This document shows, in pieces, positions 25,001 through 37,000 of a DNA stretch of 64,000 nucleotides. This stretch comes from Chamaelirium japonicum (taxonomy: Eukaryota > Streptophyta > Magnoliopsida > Liliales > Melanthiaceae): the NCBI GenBank assembly GCA_947650365.1, contig CANTAL010000004.1, positions 2,887,501 to 2,951,500 on the forward strand. Direction: 5' to 3'. Positions within the stretch are counted from its first letter, which is position 1, and every line of letters starts with the position of its first letter. Made by a program: the position numbers and the translations under genes. The notes beneath the pieces were generated by a model. That model did not search any database and had not been told where the DNA came from. It was given only the letters and a program-made list of their open reading frames with translations.

Positions 25001-28000
25001 TAGTGACCGAGTTCGGCATTGTGACTGGATTGATTTCGTGGGTACCCTCGAGCTGTTAATTCTCAGAAAACTGATATCATAAGGAAAGCCAAAGCTAAAT
25101 TTGACCAATCAGGAGATATTGATAGGCCAATCAGTCTTATGCTTCCAGAGAAACGACCTTCTGGCTCGAAACCCAGTCCTTACGTTTTGCTAGGATTGTC
25201 AGCCAATAGCACTCTGGGGAAGATTGTCTATAGGTCTGCGGCGATTGTTCTTTTTCTTTGTAAGTTCGCCCTGCCTTGGAGTGGTGACTTGATTCGTCCT
25301 GGTACTTTCATCCCAGCTGTAAATATGGTGAAAGGTACCGAATACAATTTGGCTGTTCCCATATTATGCTTACTCTACAATGGTCTGACGCGGACTTACA
25401 GCAGCCTGTCTACAAGCCCCAAGTTCAGTGGTGAGGTAGGTCGGGCTAGTTCCTTTTGTCCCCTTCACTACTTATATGGGTGGATTGGACTTCACTTTCC
25501 GAGAGGGATATTTGCCAAGAATCTTCGGCAAAAGAGATTTCCTTTTCTCATATCAGTATCTGGTGCTCTGGCAGCTTATCAGCCTTGGGAAGGGTCAGCT
25601 CAAGACGCTAGAATGATTCTTCGTACAATGGGAGAAGCTGATTTTCGTTTTGCCCATGAAGCTTGGAAGCCGATCCCTGATAAAGAAAAGGGCATTTTTT
25701 ATGATAATGGCAAGATGCCATACCCCATCTTCCTCTCAATGTTGAGCTGTAAACCAGGGTTTCTTGTATTCCGTCGGGGTAATACAGTACAGATAGCACA
25801 GTATAACCCTCATCGGTTTTCTCGTCAACAAGGTTTTATGCAAACGATACCTGGAATACCTATCCCTTATAAGGAAGAAGTATCTCCAAAGTTGGCGTTT
25901 GGTTATTGGTTAGCATTCAGTGAGAGGCATACTGGAGTTAGTTTTGCTCTTCCGTTACAAGGAGTAAACCTCAGAGACTGCGTATCTTCAGCATATTCAA
26001 GTTTAGTAAGAGGGGGAATCAAGAATCGATTGGCTATGTATCCTCCTTCTATGCTGAAATCGAGTGAGAAAAGCTCGTTTGAGTTTAAAAAAGATGAAGG
26101 TATGAGAGATAGGACGGAGATTCGATTCCAAAAGAACTCTCGTCCTGGTTCTTCACGAGCGTGCCATCGCCGAACAGAATCTGACAGAGAAGTTGAGTCT
26201 TCTTGTTCTGGCACTTCTGAGCGTCTTGTTCCTCCAGCCGTGCCTTCTGAGCGACAGGGAGATGAAAGAGGTGCCAGGAAGAGGGCGAGAACATCAGAGG
26301 ATAGTTCTTCTATTCGGGAGATCATTAATCCTCTTGCGACGTCCCCTACTGGATCGAGGCGTCAAATATTGGAGACTGCTCTTGTTGCAGCTTCTCTTCC
26401 TGATGTGGCAACTCAAGGTGTTGATATTACTACTTCAGGTATGAGTTGTCCCCTTTGTAATCCTTAAATATTAATGATTGCTGTATGTTTTACCCTATCG
26501 CTTTGTTGTATAGGGTATTCTGCTGGCGGCCTTTGCATTCCTAATGATGATCTAACTGAAGTGATTGGCAAAGGATTATTGGAGGATGATGCCTTTGAAG
26601 CGACATACCCATTTTTCCAAGATTTGCAAGATGAGGGTGTTGGAAAAAAACACGAGGCATCAGTAACCGTTGAGATGACCACAAAAGAAATAGTGGGTGA
26701 CTCTGTGTTTGAGGAACTTGCAGGTCCTTCCACAACACCAGTGGATCATGAAGTTCAATCTTCTTTGGTATGTCAGAAAGCTCAGGCCGAAGTCCCTGTT
26801 TTCAAGAAGCCGAAGTCGATTGCTGGGATGAGTCCAGCTATGTCTGAGGCAACTGGATTTATGCATAGTTCAGTTGAGGAGATGGACCGTTCTTTGGCTG
26901 CTATCATGCTGGTTCCCTGCAGGTCATTCATAGACTGCTCATTGAAGCCCTTTCATCAAGCGGGATTTTCAGCATTAGAGAAGTGGTGGACCAATATGGG
27001 TGTCATCTTTTGTGATCGTCTTCGAAAATTTGGAGTGAACGATTCTGTCTTTGTTGAAAAGATCGAATCACTTCTTCAAGACAGTCATACTTATCATAAT
27101 CGGCGTTCATCGTTTGTCAAAGAGAAGGCCATCGTTAGTCCGGACCAGATAGCGAAGATAGAAGAGACTTTAAAGTCGTTCTCCCAGTTCTTGAATGAGG
27201 GTGATTCTACACTGTCAGCAGCAAAGTCAGAGGAACCTTCTGCTCGTTTAACATTGGAAGAGGCTAAAGCGGCGGTTATTTCTTGCGAAGATCGTTTGGC
27301 TGCAGCTTCTGATGCCGTGACTTTACAGCGTGATTACCTTAACTCCCTGAAGGCATAGAAGATTGAAAAAGAGAAGGAACTGACCGAACTCAAGGGTCAA
27401 GAGGAAGCTGGGGCATCTTCAGTCTTAGCTATAGATGGCGCACGAGAGGAACTTATGCAGCGTCTTCGGGATTTAAGCTCGATTTATTGATTTATTAAGA
27501 CTTGTACTTTTTTTTTTCTTAGACTTTATTTAAGACTTATGTAATATATGAATTTGCCTAGTATTTCCTTCTTGATTGCTCTGCTGAATATGGGTTTTAT
27601 TTTTTTTGTTTGGACTGAACCTGAGGGGTTTCCTCAGGTTGCCTACGTACCCTTTTTCAAGGGATCAAGTCACACGTAGTTCCTTTGGATTTTTTTTTTT
27701 TTTTTTGCATCACCCTGATCAATATGCATCCCAACTAGGTTGGCACCCATATCTATCAGGACTATCATTTGCAATATAGAGTGATTTTCTTCATGCATAA
27801 TATCGCTTGAGGAACTTGCCGTTGATTGGGCCAAGTTGTCCTTCTGGTGTCATAAGTAGATATGCTCCATTAGTATAGACTTCTCTGACGACATGAGGGC
27901 CATCCCACTTAGCATCGAATTTTTTTCCTGCTCTGTGGGATAAGATGATGGGACGTCGCACTGCTAGAACCAAGTCCCCTTCTTGGAAAGAGCGAGGCTT

Positions 28001-31000
28001 AACTTTTTTATTGAACGCTCGAGAAATACGAGCTTGATAGCATTCAAGTCGTTGTTGAGCCTCAAGTCTTTTATCGTCTAGAGCTTCCAATTTCATAAGT
28101 CGGAGTTGAGCATTTTCATCAGTAGTAAGACCTTCTTGGATAGCAATTCTTAGAGAAGGAATTTGAAGTTCTAGAGGTAGAATCGCCTCTACTCCATACA
28201 TAAGGGAATATGGTGTTGCTTGAGTCGGAGTGCGAAACGATGTTCGATAAGCCCATAGAGCCTCGTGCATACGCTCGTGCCAGTCTCTTTTAGATTTAGA
28301 AACCACCTTCTCCAAGAGTTTGCATAAGGTCTTATTGAAAGCTTCTGCTAAACCATTGGCGGGAGCATTATACATTGTAGAACATCTCTATTTGATTTTA
28401 TACTTAGCACAGAAATTATCCATAGCAGCGTTTTTTAATTGCTTGCCATTATCAGTAACGATGCAACGAGGAACTCCATATCGGAAGATGATATCATTTT
28501 GAATAAAATTCATGACTGAATTTCGGTTCACTTCTCTGAGAGGGGCTGCCTCTGCCCATTTGGAAAAGTAGTCTGTCGCCGCTAGAATATAAAGGTGCTG
28601 CTTAGAAGATTTGGGTAATGGACCGACTATGTCAAGTCCCCAAGAGTCAAATGGCCATGAAGCGACTGTAGGATGAAGTGGTTCTGGCGGCTGACGAATA
28701 TAATCACCATGGATTTGGCATGCATGACACTTTTTGGAGAAGTTTAAACAATCTTTAACCATGGTAGGCCAGTAGTATCCTATTCTTTTGATACGAAAGT
28801 GAAGTTTCGGCCCTGACTGATGAGTACCACATATACCTGAATGTGACTCTTGGAGAGCAAACTTGATGCCTTCCCCGGTCAAGCATCTCATAAGTGTACC
28901 ATTATAGCTTCGACGATATAATTCGCCATTGAAATGCAAGAACCTGGGGGCTCGTCTTCTTATCTCAGTTCTGTGTTTAACTTCTTTAGGGAGTTTGCCA
29001 CTCTCGAGGTAATCAATAAGGAGTCGTCTCCAGTCTTGTTCTTCTATGACATAGGAATGATCTTCATTTTTCTGGCCTATAGCCTGATTGAATTGATCTT
29101 CCAGAGTGAGTATCCACCTTCGACAAACCGGAATATTTAATTGGTCAAGGTCTTGAATAGCAAGCGATGCTGCTAGATTCACCAATGCATCAGCTTCTTG
29201 ATTCGAACTTCTTGGTATATGTTGAATGCTTGCTGCTTCGATGCTGTTGAATAAAGTAAGAGCATATTCATGATAAGACTTGAGGTCTTCCTTATTGAAC
29301 AAGGCTCTGCCAATAATTAATGTCTGGTATTCGGCTTTGTTGTTTGAACAAGGCTCTGCCAATGAGGAAGAGTATGGGAGAGTTTCGGAGTTTGGCGAAA
29401 CGAAAACAATCCCTGCCCCCGCAGCTTGTCGTTTTGCAGCTCCATCAAAGAACATTTCCCAAGAAGGGATTATGTTTACAAAGAAGACCTCCTCATCTGG
29501 TAATTCTTCAGTTAACTCCCAATCAGCAGGAATAGCGTGATGAGCCAAGAAATCTGCTAAGGCTTGCCCTTTGACTGCTCTCTGGGGGGTGAAGATGATA
29601 TCAAATTCTGACAGGAGTAGAGCCCATTTTGCTAGTCTTCCTGATAGAACAGGTCTTGACATAATATATTTGAGGGGATCTGCTTTAGATACAAGTTTAA
29701 TAGTATGAGCCAACATATAATGCCTTAACTTTTTTGTGGCAAAAATAAGGGCTAAGCATATCTTTTCTATAGGAGCATACTTTAATTCTGCCCCCACAAG
29801 AGTACGACTCAAATAGTAACAAGCCACTTCCTTCCCGAATTCATTTTCTTGTGCAAGTAATGCCCCCAGAGAGTGTTCTTGTGCGCTTATGTAAAGTATC
29901 AAGGATATCCCTGGAATGGGTGCTGTCAGAACTGGTGGTTTCAAGAGATAGTCCTTAATATCTTGGAAAGCCTTTTGACATGCTTCATCCCATTTGAAAT
30001 AGCATCCTTTTTCATGAGCTGGTGAAAAGGGTGACATCTCCCTGAGAGGTTGGCGATAAATCGCCTGATATAAGCCAGTTGACCTTGTAAGCTTCTAAGG
30101 TCATGAAGTGACTTAGGGTCGGGCATGTTGAGAATAGCATCAATTTTAGATTGGTCTATCTCAATGCCTCGATGCCTTACGATGAAACCGAGGAATTTTC
30201 CGGATGTAACTCCAAAGGCGCATTTAAGCGGATTCATTCGTAGTTCTTCTTAATCTATCAAAGATAGTACGCAAATCATTCAGATGCGAAGACCTTTGTT
30301 TGGACTTCACAACTAGATCATCAACATAGCATTCTACATTTTGGTGAAGAATGCCATCAAAAATCCGCTGCATTGCTCGTTGGTAGGTAGCTCCTGCGTT
30401 CTTCAGTCCAAAAGGCATTACTTTATAACAAAAGATGCCCTTAGGCGTGCGGAAAGCTGTGAGTTCTTCATCCTTCGGTGCCATTCGGATTTGATTGTAT
30501 CCTGAGGAGCCATCCATGAAGGATAGAGCTTCATATCCCATTGTAGCATCCACCATAAGTTCGGTGATTGGTAAAGGGAAATCATCTTTGGGGCATGCAT
30601 TATTCAAGTCTCTGAAGTCGACACACACTCTGATTTGCCCATTCTTCTTCTTCACGGGTACAACACTAGAGATCCAAGTAGGATACTTAACTTCTCTAAT
30701 GAACCCTGCTTCAATCAGTTTGTTCACTTCGGCTTCAATTTGTGGAATAAGTTCTGGACGGTATCTTCTTTGGCCTTGCTTGATAGGATTAGCACCACGT
30801 TTCACGGCAAGCTGATGAACAACAATTTTGGGGTCTAAACCTGGCATTTCTTTATAAGACCAAGCGAAGACGTCCTTGTATTCTTGGAGAAGCTTGACAT
30901 ACTCGACTTCTTCGTTCGTTGTTAGGAGAGAACTGACGAATGTCGGTCGTGGCTCTTCTTCAGTGCCGAGATTAATTTCTTTTAAATCATCCACAGTGGA

Positions 31001-34000
31001 CTGCCCCCCTTCTTCAAGGACTGGAGGTGCATCAGCTAAGTCACTGTCCGAAGAAGAAGACGAGCAATCGATGTACTCAGTAGAAATATGATTGACAGAT
31101 ACAACGATTTCTTTTTCGACCCAGAGGAAGAAGATGTGTTCAAACATGCAGAATTGGTAGTAGAGTCAGAAGTAGCATCGATACTGATTGTCAAAGGAAC
31201 ATCCTGAAGAGGAGGAACTCGATGCCGGTTAGACTGTGTCGCTGAAAAGACCCGTTGTGACCATAGGAGATTTTGGCATGTCGAGAATGAGCAAACCTGG
31301 GTGGGCGGGAGGGCTTTGCGAAACCAAGTTCAAGTCTGTCAAAGACTGATTGTCGTGGATGATTATTTTTGACGATTTCAGATCTGATTCTTGGTTTCTT
31401 TATCCTCTCAAAGACTGAAGTTTGGTTTGGCTTTAACTGGTGATGTACATCGGGCATCTCATATTGTGCCATAAGTATTTCTTTCTTCTTTGCACGTCGT
31501 CGCCTTCTTCTTGCTAACTTAGACAATGTCTGAAAGTCTTCATCTGTGTTACCGAGATACTTCGTTTCTACTGTGTCATCATCTGCATCATATAAAGCTT
31601 TTGTATAGTCTTCTTCATCTTGGGCTTCAATGAAGTTTGCGGACATAGTTTCTTTTGCGCTTGTTTTGAGCACAATGGGGATTTGCTTGGCTCCAATGCC
31701 AGGTCGAGTTTGTGGTATATTTTCTCCAGCCAAGAAGAGCCGCTCTTGGGTTTTAGTTAAACCGTAAGGGGCTGTTCATGGTGGTAATGTACATAAACGT
31801 TCAACATCTTTTGGAGTGAATCCAGCTTTGCTCAGGAGACTTGATGCTTCGCTTCCCCATGTTCCTTCTGGTTTGAATGTAGAGTTGCCCTTACTTGAGT
31901 TAGTAGCTGATGTTAGGCTGTGCAGCGGCAATACCAAGTCTTCTTTTAAAGTGACCAAATTAGCATCTGTAAAAGAGGTTGATGGCTTTGTATGCATAGG
32001 AGTGAATGGTGGCTGTCCTATCTTTCGGCCTCTCTGTGGTACGAAACTTAACACCGGAGCAGATTCAACCATTTTTGAGGGATATTTATTAACCTTCTGT
32101 TTTCCTTTGATACTCTTCATTTGAACTGGCACTGCTTGCTGGTTTGATTTCTTCGGATAAAGGACATAAAAATCGAATTTCCCTGAAGGTTGGCCAAGTA
32201 GACCTACTTCTGGGTCACCGTTCTCATATCTTTGTTTGAGAAATTGTTGTGATGACTTCTTGTTTTTCCTTCGCCGATCTTCATCATCTTCGTATTCCAA
32301 TTCCAGAGCCTCTTCAAGGCATTCGTCACATTCGCAATCACCAAACATCGTATGACGTTGGGTTGGAGGATTTGGAGAGACCCTGACTAATGGAGTCACT
32401 TCTTTTGCCTCTGTTTCTTGGAGAAAATTTGTAGGTGACGTTTCCTTGATAACGGAGCCCTTACTGTGGTAGAATTTGGCGTCGGCGAGATAAGCTTCTG
32501 CTTCATTAAATGGTCTATCATCTGCCAGAACGCACTTCTCAATGCCCCCTTGGTGATATTTGAAACATTGATGTAATGTTGAAGGCATTATTTTATTCAT
32601 ATGCAGCCAAGGTCTTCCAAGTAAGAGTCGATAAGAGGTTTGACAGTCTATGACATGGAATAGAGTCATAGTGTCAAGTTCTCCGATTGACAACTTCAAG
32701 CGTATGATGCCGACAGCTGACTGTGCCCCTTGGTTGAAGCCTTGAATGACCAATTTGCTTCTGGAAAGTTGATCATTTTTTATGCCCAAGTCCTTCATGG
32801 TTTGACTAGGCATGATATTGACAGCCGATCCGCCATCTATCAATATACGAGTTACTGGTTTTTCATTGATATAACCAGAAACATAAAGAGGTCGGTTGTG
32901 CAACCGTGCTCCCAACTGCAAATCTTCGTCAGAGAAGGAGATAGTCATATCACATTGGACTGATTTTTCTTCATTAGTCTTCACTTGATGACTCTCTGGG
33001 TCAGTCAATGCCACAGCCATAGCGTGGCGTGCATCTTCCGAAAGATGGAAAGCCTTTATAAGGGGCAAATGTAACATAGCTTCATCATAAGTAGCTGCGA
33101 GGTTTCCTTCGATCGGCTCAACAGGAGGTATATTATCTGACACTTCTGGAGGCTGAAGAGTTAGTTCCTCATTTGATTCTTTCTCATGGACTTCTGCCGT
33201 ATAGCAAGTTGACGAAGAGGATAAATCATTTTCGAAGAAATCTTCAGGAATAAAGTCTTTTAGTGTAAGAGGTCGCCGGACGGCTTGATGTAGTATTTCT
33301 TCATCATTGACTGTAAGAATTTTAGGCATACTTTTCTTTTGGCCTTTCTTCTTCAAAGACTTCTTGACGTAAGTCTTTTCTCTCGTTCCCTTAGACTTAT
33401 CGAAGATTATGGGAGAGACTTTACGGAGAGGGACTCGACGGGTTCTTTTATTTCGAACCACCAAGGTCCATCCATCCTTCTGTTCCGAATCCTCTTTTTC
33501 AAGGGGATAGTCATTCTCTTTTGGAGGCAAGGGGGCTTCTTTCGTTGGTAGACTTTCACAACTCTTGATCTGATTTTTGCACATCTGGATTCTGAATTCT
33601 GGTGCCCCCAAGCTTGCAACCTGAGTAACATGCATATGCCTCCTTACTGAAGAATGTTGCTTGTTGAGGAGGGCTGAAGTCTTTATCTTGAAAACTAGCC
33701 TCTTCCTTGCTGCTGGAATTTGAACTGGTGGAAGAGAACCGAAGACAATGGATGTCATGTTAGTTGCGACTATTTCATCAGAAGGCAACTCAATCTTTCC
33801 TTGACGTGCCAACGACATGATTTTCTCTTTGAACACAAAACATTTTTCGATAGGGTGACTCACGACCCTATGATATTTGCAATATAAAGGGTCATCAACT
33901 CTATTTGCTTCTTCTGGTCTCTTGGATAAAGGTATTTCAATCATCTTCTCCTCCAAGAGTTGGTCAAACATGGCTGAAACTTCCAAGTCTAGAAAGGGAT

Positions 34001-37000
34001 ACTTCTTTGCTTGGAGCTCTTCTAAAGTCATCCGGGGTGGCCTTTGCTGTGAAGACTCAGGAGTAGGCTTAGTGTTGTCTGGTTTATCTTTCATCTTCAA
34101 GGGTTTGGAAGAAGAAGCAATGTTTACAACATTTGTTTGTTTTGCTTTTGGAGCTGACATTTTTTCTTTGTCGTCTGCCTTAGACTTCGAAAAGTCCCTT
34201 GGCTTGGAATCTCCGTGAGTGGCCAAGCTAAGCTCCATATCGTGAGCTCGTGTGGCCAATTCTTCAAAGGAGCTGGGTTTGATTCCCTGAAGAATGTAGA
34301 GTAATCCCCAATGCATTTCTTGAATGCAGATCTCTATTGCTGAAGACTCGGAGAGTCGATCCCGTGAGTTGAGAGCAAGGTTTCTCCATCGATCGATATA
34401 GTCTATGACCTTCTCATCCTTGCGTTGCTTGACAGCAGTAAGTTCCACCATACTCACCACACGCCGAGTGCTGTAGAACCGAGTGAGAAATTCCTGTTCT
34501 AATTGTTCCCAGCTATCGATAGACCCCGGAGTGAGGTCTACATACCATTCGAATGCGGTCCCTTTGATAGACCGAACGAATTGTTTGACCATTTCATCAT
34601 CATAAGTGCCAGCATTGTTACAAGTTTCTATGAAGTGGGCAATATGTTGCTTTGGATTGCCTTTCCTTTCGAATTGCTGGAACTTGGGTGGGTTGTACCC
34701 TGCTGGAAAGCGTAAGTCTTGGATACGTTGGGAGTAAGGCTTGGTGTACCCTACTGTGGACTTAGAAAATCCGTCTCCCCTTGCTTGGATCATACTCGCG
34801 ACCATAGACTATAATTGTTCAACAGTCATAGGTGAAGATGTAGGCATGATTGCACTTATCTCTGGAGAAGTGATCATCGGTGGGATCAAAGTCCGAGTAG
34901 TCGTAGGAAGGGCCCTGGTTGTTGCAGGAACCAAAGCCTCTTCCTTAGTACCCATCTTTTGGAGAAGACTGTTAATTTGACGATCCTTTTCTGCCATTGT
35001 CTGAGCCATCTGAGCCATGAGTTGGCTCATTTGTCGTACCTCCTCCTCAAGTTTAGTCATTGTGGAGTTAGTAGAATTTGGGCGAATTTCTTGGAGTGCC
35101 TCGAGAGTCTTACCATCGTCTTCCGAGACATAGTCATGATGAATAACAGCGTCCACATGACCATCTGGATTGAAGATTACTTCGTCTCTCACCCCGAGTT
35201 CCTTAGTGCATAGGATATCTTCCCCGGTTTCAACTTCAGGTAGAACTGAAGTAGTCTTCTTGCGCCTAGTGTAGACACGTAGTGCAGGGGCCTCCTCGGA
35301 TGCCGAAACATTAGCATTCGTGGTGACATTCTCCTGGTTGCCTTGTTGGAGTGTATTTGACTCAACAACGGGCATAGTGACGGGGACGACCATGGCATCG
35401 CCGATATCGACCATATTGAAAATTTGAATTAGAGGAATTCTTCGTAAGGAAGAAAACTTCGAGTATGAGAACCAACGAAATGGAGGGATGAAAGGAGACG
35501 GATGTCCCACCGGGCGTGCCAAAATATTTGTATGAGCAAATATTTGATTTTCACTCAAGTACAAATTTCAAAGGACTCGCTTCGAGGGAGCGGAGTACAA
35601 AATATATCAGGAGATTGCGGGGAAATCCGTCTTTGATCCTTTGATACTCGATTTCGAAGTACAAAGATTACAACAAGTGAGAAAATGAAAAGAGAAGAGC
35701 GTTGCGGTGCTTGATCCTTCCGGGCTTTGCGCGTGATCGGCTAGGGCCTTTGCTTTACTCTTCTTCTCCTAGAATCTTCACTTGTTCTTCGCTTGTTCTT
35801 CGATTTGATTTGGAGTTGAATCTTCAATTTTCCATCTTCTTCTTCGATCTTCGGTCTTCGATTTTCTTTGGTTTGCTTCGATCTTCGATCCTTCTTCTCT
35901 GGGATTTCTTGGAGCTTTGATGTATCTTCAGTCGGAAGCTTTGTGGGTTCTTCTTGCTATGGCCAAAGATCCTTTCTTCTCTTCTTGTCCCTCCTTTTAT
36001 AAGGGTCAAAGTAGTTATTGTAGAGAATAACTACTTCGGGTGGTTGAAGCAACCTCCTGGTGGTTTCTATAACTTCCCTTGGATGGTTAGAGAAACTTCC
36101 AGGTGGTTAACATAACTCCTTGATGATTAGGATCATATTCAGGTGGTTTTGTAACTTCCACTGGTAGTTTAATCCTTTTGAGTTTGAGTGAACCGGTCTG
36201 ATTAAAACGACTTATGGTTCGGGTCTTAAAATCCGAGTCGACTTACTGCGACTCAGATTTTAACAAAGTTAACTCTTGATCCGGTCCTTTCTGACTTGGT
36301 GGATTCAACGAGTTTGTCGAATCTAGCGTAAGCTTAGTTGTAGAAGCTTAAGCTTGACTATTCTTCGGCCTTGTATATCGGCTTGTCGAAGGATGCTCAT
36401 CTCTAAGTATCATTCTATTGACTTAGATATAGCCTTTGGACGATAGGGATATAGTACTTTCCTTACTCTCAGACTTGGTCAAATTTCAGAGCGTAAGGAA
36501 GCAAGAAAAATTTCCCTGGTCATCAGGGAAATAAAGTCTTCCAGACTTAGCCAAATTTTTGAGTGTAGAGACAAATTTCCCTGGTCATCAGGGAAATAAA
36601 GTATAAGGAAGCAAAATTTCCCTGGTCATCAGGGAAATAAAGTCTTCCAGACTTAGCCAAATTTTGAGTGTAGAGACAAATTTCCCTGGTCATCAGGGAA
36701 ATAAAGTATAAGGAAGCAATTTCCCTGGTCATCAGGGAAATAAAGTCTTCCGGACTTAGCCAAATTTCTGAGTGCAGAGAAAAATTTCCCTGGTCATCAG
36801 GGAAATAAAGTCTTCCAGACTTAGCCAAATTTCTGAGTGTAGAGACAAATTTCCCTGGTCATCAGGGAAATAAAGTATAAGGAAGCAAAATTTCCCTGGT
36901 CATCAGGGAAATAAAGTCTTCCAGACTTAGTCAAATTTCTGAGTGCAGAGAAAAATTTCCCTGATCATCAGGGAAATAAAGTCTTCCAGACTTAGCCAAA

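Noticed and set aside
25139..26467. A host gene encoding a plant mobile domain protein
   Set aside because: It lies between pol and the 3' LTR within the TSDs of the Tat-like element, where extra ORFs of this kind are known; host capture by the element remains possible.
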